Shown: positions 1 to 25,623 of the stretch, in pieces
Layout of the letters: every line of letters begins with the position of its first letter
Numbering within the stretch: the first letter of the stretch is position 1
Assembly: GCF_958295425.1 (NCBI RefSeq)
Contig: NC_081142.1
Span: 7,520,917 to 7,584,916, forward strand
DNA length: 64,000 nucleotides
DNA from: Solea solea
Lineage: Eukaryota; Chordata; Actinopteri; Pleuronectiformes; Soleidae
Direction: 5' to 3'
Program-made: the position numbers and the translations under genes
The notes under the pieces: model-generated
Told to the model about the DNA's origin: nothing
Seen by the model: only the letters and a program-made list of their open reading frames with translations
The model's database searches: none

Positions 1-467
1 AAAAACAAATCCTGAATCAAGACAGAGAAAAGGCTTCAATCTAAAAAGGACATTCTCTTCTCTGAAATAAGGGGATACAGGGATTTGCTACTGTTTACAC
101 AGAAGAGAAAATCATTTCAACAACCACAACAAACAGAAAGAATATACAACAAAGAGAAGCCAGCATTATCACAGGAGCTTCCAAAAACGTATGAACATTT
201 TCATAATTTCATTTTTGTAATACTTAGGCAACATTGGCTTATAGGTCCAAAGTTATAATATAAGCCATTTCTAGTTCAATTTGTTTGATGGTTTGTTGGT
301 TGCTTTGTGTTCCAGTTGGAGTTTGAGTTTGCTGTGTTGGATGGCTGTAGTACGGTGGTAGTGGTAGTGACTGAAGGGGCTAAGGGACAGGTGGAGGTGA
401 GGGGTGAGGTTGCGAGCAATTTTGGAGCAGACAAAGTTGCGGGGCAACTGCTTCTACGTGTCAAAGT
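1..467 (-). other. elavl4: elavl4 3' UTR, partial
   Basis: Sequence downstream of the TGA at 470-468. No in-frame coding continues. The sense strand carries pyrimidine- and A-rich stretches and short U-rich runs, as expected for a long neuronal 3' UTR. I see no AATAAA or ATTAAA on the sense strand (TTTATT or TTTAAT on the plus strand), so cleavage must lie beyond the left edge. ELAV mRNAs are known to have long 3' UTRs, so the truncation is not surprising. Confidence 0.8.
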
Positions 468-3719
<3,252 letters not shown>

Positions 3720-3758
3720 CTCTTTACGCCATAGGCCATATTAAGCAAATTGTCCAGC
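3720..3758 (-). CDS. elavl4: elavl4 39-nt exon 6 (RRM2-RRM3 linker, probable cassette)
   Basis: Encodes LDNLLNMAYGVK plus most of a following Arg (residues 248-260). The acceptor is TTCTCTTTACAG and the donor AG|GTAATT. It enters and leaves in phase 2, so including or skipping it adds or removes exactly 13 residues and the frame holds (exon 5 AG joins terminal-exon G to give Arg either way). In vertebrate ELAV genes this linker segment is alternatively spliced, and the linker carries nuclear shuttling signals. Mammalian HuD can carry a further insert of about 13-14 residues here. I could not find it next to this exon: the frame stops at TAA right after the donor. That form may be absent in this fish, or its exon may have escaped me. 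Confidence 0.93.
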
Positions 3759-9540
<5,782 letters not shown>

Positions 9541-9686
9541 TCACAAACAAACAGGGGCCCCTTTTACTGTACAGCGTTTAATAAAATATAAATGTGTACA
9601 ATGAAAAACAACTTAGAAAAGATAAATAAAGACGTGAATATAGGAATAACAAAGCATAACAGCATATACTGTGGGTGTGGGTGTAT

Positions 9687-9687
9687 G

Positions 9688-9712
<25 letters not shown>
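9687..9712. repeat. (AT)n microsatellite
   Basis: Alternating AT tract flanked by GTGT and ACACACAT, inside intron 4. Confidence 0.9.
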
Positions 9713-9721
<9 letters not shown>

Positions 9722-12700
9722 GAGTAGGTTTTCAAATGTGTTGTGACATTGACCCCAAGTTGCATCAGTTTAAAAGTACAGTCCATTCTTCCGTGATAGC
9801 TCCTGTCACATTCAGTCGTACACACGCACTCTTCATGCTCTGTTCTCTGTGACATTTGAGCCGTTTCCTTGGAGATATTTTTTGAGACCTGAGAAGAACA
9901 TTTAGAGATGTGCTTCCTGGGATGGGAGGTCCTTTATTGGTGTCTGTGAAAGCACTGTGTGCGTAACTCACTTTATATATATGTGTGAGTGTGTATTTTC
10001 CTGCACACATGCAGTGTTATCTATTAATGGATGCTGTGCTTTGTTTTAATGAGACTGCCTGGATGGCCCAGAGGATGCTTGCTCAGTGACAGCAGCGCTC
10101 TGCCGAAGAGACTATTTACATAACAGTGTGTGCGCACACAAGCATGTCTGTGTGACTGCGACTGAATAAAAGAGAGGCAGTGAGAAAGAGGGGAATTTTG
10201 TGTTTGAGCATCATTGTGTGCAGTCTCAGTCTTGCACATAAAAAGCCCTCCTTATTGTTATTCCACATTTTTGTACATGCCATCCTCTTTCCACCTCTTT
10301 TTTTTTTTTATTATACGTCCTGCCCTCGCCCTCTTGAATTCTTGTTTGGAGAAGCATCTTGGCTATCTCACTTCCCCCTTTGTTCCCTTTGTCTCTCCAG
10401 GACACAGGCAGCACAAGGTTATTTTCCTTCCAGCCAAACTGCAGCATAAAAAAAAAAGAGAAAATGTCTCATATTTCAAAGCTTAGAGTTTTGGCATGAA
10501 ATTAAGCGTGGGTCAAACTACCAAATTGTTGATTGACTGATTCTGAATACAGACTCAAAGTCCTATCATTAAACAATTTGCAGCACAAAAGACCCTATTT
10601 GCACTTCCTCTACAATTGTCTCACCCTTCAAATCTGTAAAGCCTTCTCTTAGTTATCAGCATCTGGAAGTGCAAAGATGTAAATGTCAAAAACTGTTTTT
10701 GTCCCCAAATTCCTTCTTTGTCAACACTGATAAAAGCAGTCTTGAGTTTGAACCCTTAATTGTCTTCACTGACCACACACTAATGTTCCTGTGCACAAAT
10801 CTGAACCACAGAAATTGTATTACGCCTGTTGGATCATCTCATTAACTCCTATTCGGTGTAAATTATTCTTTTATTTTATTTTTTTGGTCCTCCTGCCTGA
10901 CAGACGTCCACAGTTTCAGTTTCCCCTCCCTTACTTCCTCTTGTGCCAGCTCTGTACCTGTATATTTTAATTAGCTTGTCAGAAGCAAATAAAATCCCAA
11001 ATCTAATGGGAACTACTCAGTGCAAACAGCAACCAACGCTGTTGCTACGATTTTCTTCATTTATTATTGTTGTCATGAATGTGCTTTGTGTGAGGCATGT
11101 GGCAGCCTCTGCTTGGGGAGAGCTACAGTGAGTGCTGTAAGAAACTGCCACTGCTAATTGAAATTTGGATTTGTTTTTTCGATGTTAGAATTTAGCAAGC
11201 ATTTAGTCTACGCCGTGCTTCACCTCCTGGAACAGGCACATTTCCACAACAGCCCTCTGCTATAGGATACTTATCAATTCCAAGAGCCTTGCTCAAGGGC
11301 ACCTCAGCAGTAGTTAAAGAAGAGGAGAGCATTGCTCATTCACTTCCTCCTCCAGACAAGAGACAAGAAGAGAGAACTGTATTTGTCTTTAATCCTCACA
11401 CTTGTTTGGCCTTGAGCTGCTCCTAAGCTGGTTCTGGCTGGAGGGCCTCTAGACAAATGCTTGGCATACAGATAAAGGCACGGCACAAACTCACACACAC
11501 GCGCTTAAGTGATGACTTGAAGAGGTGCTATTGAGACTGAAGTGTGAGAGGAGTAGAGTTGTCCATGATTATTTGTAACTGTCCATGACTGATTGCAAAT
11601 GAAGTCTGTATCTATATGCATATGTGAGGGAGATCAAGCGTTTTAATGTTCCAGTTTTGTTTAAATATGCACCCCCTACTTTCGTCTTTGAGTGTGTGCA
11701 ACACAACTGTAAGGAGGGGTAAGATGGCAATTTACCTGAGCACCAATAATTCTGGTAAACAATCAAACAAATGTGATCGTGTGAATGCACATACGGTATC
11801 ATCTCCGTGTCCTCGACAACTTTGTCTATTTGTGCGTCTTCAGGTGAATGTTACAAGTGCACACCCCTGCAGTCTGGAGCAATAATAATCCACTTGATCA
11901 AGATTTCAAACTGAGATAGGGAATAATCCACTTGTAACAAGTTCAGGTAGTGAAACAGAACAGATGTTGTGAGGAGCAGATGCAGCAGAGTGAAGTCGGC
12001 GTCCAGTCACAGTTCAACACTATACTGTCAAACACGGGTGCTGCTCTCTGTTTAGCATCACTGGAGATGAAGAAAGGGATCAGTGGGACTTTAGTATGAA
12101 TTGACTGATATGAAGGCGTGAAGTGTTTGTGATACTGAAACCCAAACCGCACCGATCCACATTCGCCTGCCCGTTTGACGTGACCCTCCTCTGTTGTGTT
12201 CTCAAATGTCTTGTCTTTCTTTTCTTTGCCATCTCATAAATCCCACGTCATTATATCATGAAGTTCACCAGGCATCACATTGGTGTGTTAATGCTCCATG
12301 AGTCTAATGTGTTCTGAAATTGTCACATCAAATCAAATTACTCACACTTGAAAACAACTTAAGGAAAGAGCAGAATATTGCGCTGTATTATCTGTAGTTT
12401 TTTCTTTGTTCACAGAATTATTTTTCAGTTTAATCATTTTCAACAAATCCCACATAAGTCATTTTCGATCATTTCTCAACACTTTATGAATATCCCGTCT
12501 TCTCTCACCCAGCCCAAAGTCAACTGTTTTTTCCCCTCAAAAATGACTCTTGGATAAACTTGGATAAATCTGTTGAGCTAGACTTTAGATATATTTTATC
12601 TTTAGATATTTAACATCATGGGTTATGGGACTATTCACAGCTGCAGAGTAATATACTGTACATTAAAAAAGTAGTTAGTACTTCTGACAGTCGTAATACG

Positions 12701-15024
12701 AGATTGACACAAGCTGCAATGCTGTTCCAGTGTTGGTTAGGGATCAGTGGAGGTCTATGAAGATGTGCGATGAATTTACCTCTGTTTTTTAACGTCTTTG
12801 ATTGACTTAAATGTTTAAACAGCTTCCTGATTGTTGCTGCTGTTAGTAAAGCGTTTCCAGTCTGATGCACAGTTCTTACTATATTCTCATATATCAATTT
12901 ATGCACAACATAATTTCTTATGTGTTTTATTACATTTTTAATTAATATTAATTGTTGTAGTAGAAGTAGTAGTAATAGCAGTAACACATATTTTAATTTC
13001 AGTTTTTCACTGACAGCAGCTTAATATTATCGGGGTACTTATCTACAAAATAATTGTTTGCACGTGACCTTAATAAACCAGTTTCAAATTAAAAATCTGA
13101 TATGAATCTACATGCTACCCCAAAGTGTATTCATTTGTTTTCTATGTGACCATCTTTTCAGAGTATATTAGCATAAGCAAACTTGAGAGGGGCTTATTTT
13201 TCTCCTGTTAGGAACATTATAAGAAAAACAAACTTGCAATCTATGAAGCACGCTGCCAGTCGAGCGAGTCCATCCTGATGACTGTCCTTTCAACTAGCCC
13301 CAGAAGCCTACGCTACTTATCAACCACCAGCCAGCCATACAGGCAACATTAGAGCACAATGTACTTACTAAGGTACAGCAATCTGTCTTTTTCACTCCCC
13401 CTCTTTTCTTCTCACTCTCCTTCTCTCGCTCTCCCTCACCTCCACAGTAATCAACAGAGGCTTATATAACTCTCTCTACCTGTGCTTATCTCTCTCCAAC
13501 ACACACTGACGAGCACATTGGCTGCCTTACTAATAACATGCTACCTCAATCTGGGGAGGGGGAGGTGTGTCTGTGTGTCTGTGTGTGCACGCACTGAGGG
13601 TGGGGAAGGGCAAGGCAGGAATGAAAAGGAGAAAGGGAGAGAGTGGGGACGAGGAGTGAGGCAGGAAAGGACAAAAGGAGTGAAGGTGATAGGGGATAAT
13701 GTTAGGAGGTGACAGTAACAGGATGATGATGAAAGGAAACAGAGCTATTCTTGCTCACTTCTGCCCAAACAAAGCTGCTTTTTCTCGAAAAATCCTCTAT
13801 CATTTCCCAAAATACTGACTGACTGACAGAAGGAAGACACACACAAACACATACACACACACACACGAAGCAACTCCATCTTGTTCATGATATCCTTGGT
13901 ACCAAAAGTACCATCTTTAAATGTTTTCAGGTTCCATCTACTGTCCCTTTTTATGTTTAATTTCTGCAGCTATATTGTGCCAAGTGTGTGAAATGATTAG
14001 ACTTGCCTTTCTAAGACATTTATAATATAGTAGAGCCAGAAAAGAAACCCTCTTTCTGCTGTCGTCTAATTAGAGGGAGAAAAAAAGAGCAATGTCCTTG
14101 TTTTAAGTAACATCAGTGTGCTTCAGTACAGATGGCGTTTGAAAACGCAGCAAGAGGAGAGACGCAGGGAGTCTGAAGAGTGGAGGTGCCCTGTGTTTTA
14201 GCCTCTGTCGGAGCAAAGTTTCAACCATCTGCCATCTAAGTGCACATGCAACGACGTGCATATCTGTATGTGGCTGTGCCTGCATGTTTTGCCTACCACA
14301 GAGGCCGTATACACTTAAAAGATAACAGGAAAGAAAACAACTAAAGACAGAGGCGATAGCTCGAGTCAAGGCTGCAGTCATCCCACCTAGAGGGTGCATC
14401 TCTCTGTTTGTATTACCTTGACCGTTCTGTTCTCGACTACTGGACAGGCAGTGGACAGGGAGGCAGTATGGTATCAGTCTGAAGGGGAACATCCATTATT
14501 CAAGTCAGGAGAGGAGAGAATAAACCAACTGTACAGGAGGAAGGGCAACTCCTTTGAGAAAAATTGTGTTGTTGAAATTCAGCAAGCACACCGTGATAAC
14601 CCGTATGGTCTGAATACAAGAAGCAACCAAAAACAAAACTATGCAGGTTTGTGGGGAGATTGTATAGAAAATATGAACACAAACACCACTGTGATGTGGC
14701 ATCTCCCTGACCTTGAATTGCATGTTTTTCTTGGGTATTTTTATACCCACACAGCAGGCATGGCATAGAGTTGAAAGGAGAAGGAACAGTTCCATGCAGA
14801 TAAGGCAGCGCAGCAAGATGTTGGACTTGAGGTGAAAATTGGCTTGGATAGAGTAGCAGGCTTGAGCTGTTACACCACAAATACTTAACTAATCATTTTT
14901 TTTATTTGATTTTGCCACTAAGAGCAAATTAAATGATGGATTGAAATGTGTAGCTATTCAGAATTACATTATTTTACACAGGTGAAAACTTCATTTAAAA
15001 ACATTCTACATGACAATTAAACGT

Positions 15025-15431
15025 AGGGCCATATTTAAATGATCTACAGCACATGGTCTTAAGTACATGTCACAAGTGCATTAGGGCATGTCCAACTCCA
15101 CCTTTGTAGTTATACAGAGCATAATCTTGACGCAAAGTGAGGTGCAAGACGCAAAAGGGGGTTGTATTTGGTGTCCGAATTATTCATGACACAATGACAC
15201 AGTGGCTTTCTGCTGCTTCGAGATAGCAATGCGCCAACAATGCAGCTGACCACACCTCATTTTAAGACCAACACACCCAAGGACGCGCTGATAGGTGCAA
15301 GTGCATCTTCCAACCACGCAACGTGACCTGCTGGGCGTGAAAATGACAACTGTGACGGTTGGAAACCAGCAATAACACGTTCACTGCGCCATGCACTGCT
15401 TTGTGCCAGGTGTAAGATAAAGCCCCTAGAG
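15025..15431. mobile_element. Degraded DNA-transposon relic, hAT-like
   Basis: The left side begins near TAGGGCCATATTTAAA and the right side ends GTGCCAGGTGTAAGATAAAG CCCCTAGA (split here for length). The interior has GCGCCA and GCGCAA-type words typical of teleost non-autonomous hAT elements whose ends read like AGGGCCCTATCTTACACC. The two ends are only roughly inverted, so this copy is old. No transposase frame remains. Family assignment is from memory. Confidence 0.45.
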
Positions 15432-16066
15432 TTGTTGTATGAAAGCCTTTCCTTTTATTTAATTAAATAAGTCCTAAACGTATGTGTAGGTCAAATCTGA
15501 AGGTCTAAATTAAAAGAGGTCACCTCAAAGTGCAGTGTTAGTGTGAATAGTGATACGTTTCTTTTTAAATCAAAGACAGGATTAAGGTACATGGTAGCAG
15601 AGAAGAGTAATGCTATTTATATTTAATAGCCCACTTAAAGTGATCAATTTCTGGGCTTCTTTGGTGCAGTTTTGAGGTTAAAACAGTAATACTGTAATTT
15701 CACAATTGCTCTGGTGGTGTTTTTGACTTTATGTCTAAGTTATCTGGCAAAACATTTTTTCTGTTAAAAAACAAAATAGCTTTAGACACATTTTAAATGG
15801 TCATTAAGAAAGCAATATGCAGATGGCAGAATTAGTAACTGCATAGTCCCTGTGTTGATCACTGAGCCCCAGAAAGAACTGTCCAACGTTAAGCACACCA
15901 AACCTTACATGACTTTCTTGACCCCTCATAACAATCCACATTTAAAAATCACACCCTGAGCTTACAGCTGAAAATGTATGCAACAAACTCCAAAAAAAAC
16001 AATATTATGTTTATATAATGTTTCTGCCTTAGTGGAGCTAGTCTCCTGAAACCTCCATGTACAGAC

Positions 16067-16745
16067 TAGGGGTGGGCGATTATAAGCTTAAAATCATATC
16101 ACAATATTCCAAGGAAATTTGTGATAACAAAATTCATGTTATAAATATAAAAAAACTGAACAATGATTGCAGACTGACGCATTTACTCGCAGCTGCATTT
16201 GTCTTGTGCACAGACTTGTGGTTGGTGGAGTGGATGCGTGTTTACGGACGCATTGAGACTGATGAGGTTCATTGGATGCATCTTGTAGCCGTTCCTATAA
16301 GCTCTGTTCTCATAAAGTTAACTTAGCTAATCTTTGTACTGTTTGTTACTCTGCAAAATAAAATCTATATTTCCCTGTTCAAGGAAAGTGATGCTTTGTA
16401 AACCACTCACCCCCGGCACCCAATTCCATAGAGAGAAAACTATTTGGGAGACAGTGAGATGGGAGTTGTTGGTCCACTGCTGCCTTGGTATTGGTATTTT
16501 TTGACTGTTTGTGAAATCCTTTGTCAAGATTTATAAAGGCAAAATTAACCAAACAAGGCAACAGTAGATCAACAACCCCTGCCTTTCTGTGAGCTTGTTT
16601 GCCTATCAGCCATGCTTGTATTGTAGTAGAGACAGCATGTTATTGTCACATAATCCATATGTTAACGTGCAGACATTTCATGTCATGACATGGTATTTCT
16701 TATCATATACACAATGTATAATGGTATTATTGTGAATAAAATTAT
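16067..16745. mobile_element. Dispersed repeat relic beginning GGGGTGGGCGAT
   Basis: The left end GGGGTGGGCGATTATAAGC, followed by AAAATCATATCACAATATTCC, is the signature of a very common teleost repeat whose ends read GGGCTGGGCGATAT. The far end is less certain: near 16690-16745 there is related AT-rich sequence (ATGGTATTTCTTATCATATA). Boundaries are approximate. No coding capacity. Confidence 0.45.
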
Positions 16746-18269
16746 GTCATAAACCTATACAGACTCCAACTTAAATGACTGTACAGCTTTCAAACATGCT
16801 TAATGACACACAAATGTGGGGTAACTAAACTTTTATTCAACCTACCACTCTACCTGCTGTGCAGCAGTAGTTCAAAAATGCATTCTTTTACTCTGCTGAA
16901 TAGACTGTGCCTAACACTGGCAATCACCATATTGACTAGTATGATGGCATGAAAATGTGTTACCAATTGGATTTTTTCCCACTGCTTACTTATTTCTCAC
17001 TGAATGGGAACATGGCATCACCCATTTCTCAGCCAATCTTTACAAACATAGAGCGGCAATTTGGTTTCACATCTGAGTCACTGTTCAAGGAAGCCAAGTC
17101 TGAGGATCAATTGAATTTTCAGTTATTGATCGAGTAAGCATTGACCTCTGCCCAGATAAAGGTCCAGGATAAAGAACTAGAAATAGCCAACTATCGATCC
17201 AAAGCTGTCTCTGATATCTGTTTCAAAATGATGCCTAGCCTGAACTGGCTGTCAGAGCACAAGCTCACAACTTGGCCGCCTTCCCTGATGGTTTGACAAA
17301 AAAATGGAAAAAATGCAGGAGTGGGAATCCAGCCTGCACTATTTGCACTGATAAAGAGACAAAATATGCTTATCCATTCAGAAGGAATCAATAGAGGGCG
17401 AGGGGACTGAGGAAGCGACGGACAGATGGAGCGATATCCTTGTCAAGTCAATGTTGTGTTCTCCCTCTGAGTCTCTGGGGCAATTTGACAATTTCAGTGG
17501 TTTTTGTTTCAGCCGCCTGTGACTGTGAGTGATGCTAACAGTGATCTTTTTAAATTTCATTTTTTGTCCTCGCCAACATAAGAGTGATTGCAGGGTGCAT
17601 CTTGTTGATGAGGAGGTCATTTAGAGAACAGACTCCATGTTCCCAATTTAGCAGAGCAGCAGCTGAGAGAACAGAGAACCGCCCAGAGAACAGAGAACAT
17701 CCTATACTTCAACAAGGATGTGTGTGCATTTCTGCCCCTGCTGTACTTCGGTCTCTGCCTTGCTTTTGACTACAGCCTGTGACATTTCTGTTGACAATTT
17801 AAGGCTGTGTTTCGGATCAGTGTTGTTCAGCAGGAATAGTGAATCACTGAGAAAATTGGATTTCAGGCAGTGATTAGGTCACTGACTCAGTAAATGTGGG
17901 GAGTCACTGATGATCTGCAACAAGATATCACATGATAATATTATGTCAGCAAACACTTCTGTCCCTCAAGTAAGGAAAGTGTAAAAAAAAAGAAGGAAAT
18001 CAGTTAAAACCACTTAAGCTATTAAAGCTGTAGCGATGGAAACACTTTCTTCCCAAAGGGATCACCCTCTGGGAAGTGAGTAGTACAACACTGCCCTTAT
18101 GGCAGAGTCCCTGAGCACGACATTATTTATTAAAACAGAAATGAGTTTGACACAAACCACAAATCAGTCTTGCCATCATTCCCTCTCTTTCACTGTCTCT
18201 CATACTTGCGTTTCTGGCACTCATGGGGTAGTTTTAATTTGCAGCTCATTTCTCCATTAATAGCAGGAA

Positions 18270-18305
18270 GTGTGCACGCGTGCGCATGTGTGTGTGTGTG
18301 TGTGT
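18270..18305. repeat. Alternating purine-pyrimidine tract with CG steps, then (TG)n
   Basis: Thirty-six bases alternate strictly between purine and pyrimidine. The left part has CACGCGTGCGCA and the right part is a TG run. Such tracts favour left-handed Z-DNA. Located in intron 4. Confidence 0.8.
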
Positions 18306-20272
18306 CTCTCTGTTCGTGTGGGGTGCATGCGCGTGTTGTCTTGTGCTCACAGTAACGTAGAGAAGAAGTTGCTGAGTCTCTGATGTCAGCCTGCTACTCT
18401 CAGGGCCCTTCTAAAGTCCTCCTGTTTTTAATCACTCGCAACTCTAACATCTAATTAATCATTAACTTTTCTCATGCTGATCCTTAACCCTCTGGGGACA
18501 CCTTGCAGAACATCTCTCTCTCACACATTATCTTTGCTTCTTAGTGTGAACAGGGAGTATGTGTGTGTGTATTTTGGATTTGAAACAAATAAATAGCAAT
18601 TAGTCTCACGGTGTGATAACACCTCTACTGCTCTTTGTACACGTTTGCTGACCAATATACCCTTTTTCTTTTTTCTTACACTCGAAATGTAACAACTGCT
18701 AATTATATATACACCTTTAAAAAAGGTGAGTGGTAACAATGGTTGCAATATGAGGAAACAAATAATATTTCTTCAGCCTTAAATTCCCATTAGCTTTGAT
18801 ATTCTCTAACAGTGTTAACAGTAAGTGTTATGACGTCTGGCAACCTCGGATTTTCCAGGCAATATAGACAGGTCAATACATATAACATGTTTATGTATTG
18901 CCCATCATTTTTTTGCCCATCAAGAAATGTAAATCCAAAATCACCTGATGTCTACAACTTTCATTCAGGAACAAAAATCAATCTTTAATTATCTGAAATC
19001 TCTCATATGTATCAATAATGACTGAATTATGTTGTCCTGTACCTTGTTCCTATGAACTCTACTATCTGTGATGAGATACATTTTACTGTTGGTGTGTTTG
19101 ATGCAAGCTGAGGAGCAAAAGATATATAATGTGCATGGCTGTCTTGCTCCACGGGGAGTTCCCTGATTCTAAGCAGCATGATGGCATGACATCTCTGTCA
19201 GGAAATGTGCCCACTTCATCTAAATGTGTGATGATGAGGGTAAAAACAGCCCTTTTTCTGTTTTTTTTTCCACCTTAACCTTCCACTGCCCCCGCTGCAT
19301 GCTCACCCCTCACTTCCCCCCTTCTCATTTCTTCTCATTTCCACATCTCCACTCATCCACATCCCCTGTTACTGGCTTTCTCCGTCTACTCCATCCTCGC
19401 CTGCACACTCACCCTGTCTCCTTTCCTCCTCTCCTTTGTTTTTCTCCCCCCTTCCTTTCCTCTTCCCTGCTCAGTGTGTACAGACAGACGTGCACTTCAC
19501 TGCCAGCAGTGATTTATTCTGCTTAGGCAAATTAGTGTGGCTTACAGCATGCTGCTCTCTTTCTGCTTCATCAGTACACATTGCACATAACACTGGAGCA
19601 GGTTGCAGCCTGTAGGCACACACACAACCCCTGAAATGGATCTAAGAGACATGCTGGAGGGGATCCTCTAAAATACGATGCACTAATGTGATTCATTTCT
19701 GTGTTTTGGATGTAATGAAATGTGTAAAAGAGCGTGTGCATTACTCAGCTTGTGCCTCAAATATAATCAATGTTTTTACCTCATCTGCTGCCATGGTCAC
19801 AGAAATTGTTGTTCTGAGCTAATTTATTTAGCGCTTTGTATGGAAGGGCAATATGGTTCAAATCAATTCATTATAATATTCATTAAAAAAAACAACTTTT
19901 GATTGTGATGCAAAATACTGTAAATCCAGATATGGGAAATTCATAAAAAACATTTTTAATTCAATGAGCCACTGCAAAAAAAACCTTTACTATAAAGAAT
20001 AATAATAACGATAATAAATGAATCTTATGGAATTGCTAATGTTGTAGAATTATTAGACATATTTTTTTTCCTTTAGGTGAGCTACTACAGCTTTACAGCA
20101 CCACCATGTTATTACTGTTTGTTCTCAATATTGTTCTTTAAAAACTGACACTTTCAATCATACTATTCATTATTAATTTCATACTAACAACTTACACACA
20201 GAAATTAAATGGAGACCTATATAAGACATGCATGTTCATTATTTTTGCATTTTCAGTGACGACAAGTGACTA

Positions 20273-23693
<3,421 letters not shown>

Positions 23694-25584
23694 TTATCTC
23701 AGTTTTTTCATTGACAAAGAAGAGTCTGAATTTATACCAACCATACTAAAAAAAATGAAGACCGACACACTTTAAAAGTTACATCAGTTAAAAATGCATT
23801 ACATTTCATGTTACAGCTAGACGGATCATTCTTATGTATGTATGACATGTTGACCGGTGTTTGATTCCTTATCCGCCCCAAAAACACAAACTGTGTTTCC
23901 ATTTGTTCACACAGCTTTTGAGATGTAGCCCATATTGCTGTATACAAATCTACATGGTGTGTTTATCATCTTGCTGTGAAAACAGAGAAAACTAAAACCT
24001 GGTCATATAACAGTCAGAAAGGTTAAAAGAAAAAAGAAAATATTGCTCAATCATCTATTCTAGTTTTCTGAGGGCAATCTGACCTGGCATTGGGCAAAAA
24101 CCCAGACCTTATATAAGAAAAGTTTCTTGGTTGACACCAACCTGAAAGTGAGAATATAAAAGCCACCAGGGGGTAACTTCACTGGTTGCAAAAATAACTT
24201 TGAATTCCAATTATTATGGGTGACGTCACGGCCAGTTATCACTTGGGTGAAATGCAGACACACATGTAAGTTCACCAAACTTAAAAGAAAACATCACGAT
24301 CTGACCTTTGCTGTTACTTGTAATCCCCCTGAATTAGAACTACAGTATTTGTATGTCAACTAGTAACTAGTTGTTTGATATATTGGTAAACTCGTAGCTT
24401 AAGGGAATTGATTTCTACCGGTATATTTATTTTATGAAGCTTGAGATTGAACTGTCAATGAATGAATGCCTACACTATAATGTCATAAACCCCATAGGCC
24501 CCCAGCAAATAAAATATTATATTAAGTACAAACAATACACTTGATACTGTCTTTGCAGCTATGCAAATAAAACTAAAGTGAATGCCTTCACCCATCAAGA
24601 CCTTAACTCAGCTGCTTTTCAGACCCTATTCACCTATGCCACACACACACACACAAGTACAAAGACTCGCAGTCCGTTTAAAAAGTGCAGCAGCATGCAC
24701 ATATTCACACTAATGGGAGCAGTCAGCACTTAGTCAGAAACAAAGTGAATCACAAATTATTGAGCATGACTGTTTCACAAAATAAATACATTTGGGCTAT
24801 GGGTATCAGAGCACTGAACAGCTCAGAAGCAAGCTGTGGAAGGGCCAGGAGGGAGTTGTAGTCCTAACATCAAACAGCTGATGATTTTCTCCCCTTTTTT
24901 TTTCCACTCCTCCTCTGGATTAAATGTGGATTATCAGACGTTCTCTATTGTTAATTAAAAACCTGCCATCCTAGAGAGACTTGGGCTATTTATAACTAAC
25001 CCTCCCCTCGTTCCTATGCCTCTCCTGCTCCTCTGCGACTCTCAGCTGACATCAGGTGTTAAGTTTGGCAGTTAAAGTATGGCTCACGAATGATTTCTGC
25101 GGCTTCTCTTCTTTATTAAATGATGCTCACAGAAAGGAGACAATGAATAACGAAGTGATAGAGAACAGGTGGCAAAGGTAATCAAGTGAATACGAAATAA
25201 ACCAAGTTTGTAACTTAACAAAAGGGACAGAACAGTGTTCTGAATTATCCTTTAGTTCTCTAAATAAATGTCTTAAACATAGACAACATTGCCGGTAGTA
25301 ACTGTTCATCGGTATACAGCGTGTATTAAATTTTGCACTGATTGTAATCCTCCTCTCTTGTGTTCAACCTCGCTCCCACTTTACCATCATTTCCTTCACC
25401 CCTCACCCTTATCTTTAACAAGAAATGTGAGGTTTGACAAGAGCAGCTACCAGAGCTGAGAGTGAAGAGTGCTATCAAAAAAGGGCTGGCTGGTGCTAAT
25501 GGTACCAGGACACTTAACACTCATGGAGACATCCAGGGAGCCAAACTGGCAGCCATGGATACAGTCTCAGTATAGCAAGTTTCC

Positions 25585-25588
<4 letters not shown>

Positions 25589-25620
<32 letters not shown>
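25589..25620. repeat. (GT)16 microsatellite
   Basis: Thirty-two bases of uninterrupted GT in intron 2. On the opposite strand it creates spurious poly(Thr-His) open frames. Confidence 0.97.

Positions 25621-25623
<3 letters not shown>

Noticed and set aside
14103..14880. Cluster of 100-129-codon frames on both strands in intron 4
   Set aside because: They overlap in different frames and show no domain or splice pattern. Their number is consistent with chance in a 64-kb window.
19846..19870. tRNA-like B-box (GGTTCAAATCA)
   Set aside because: There is no A-box at the right distance and no cloverleaf can be drawn. The window has no tRNA gene that I can support.
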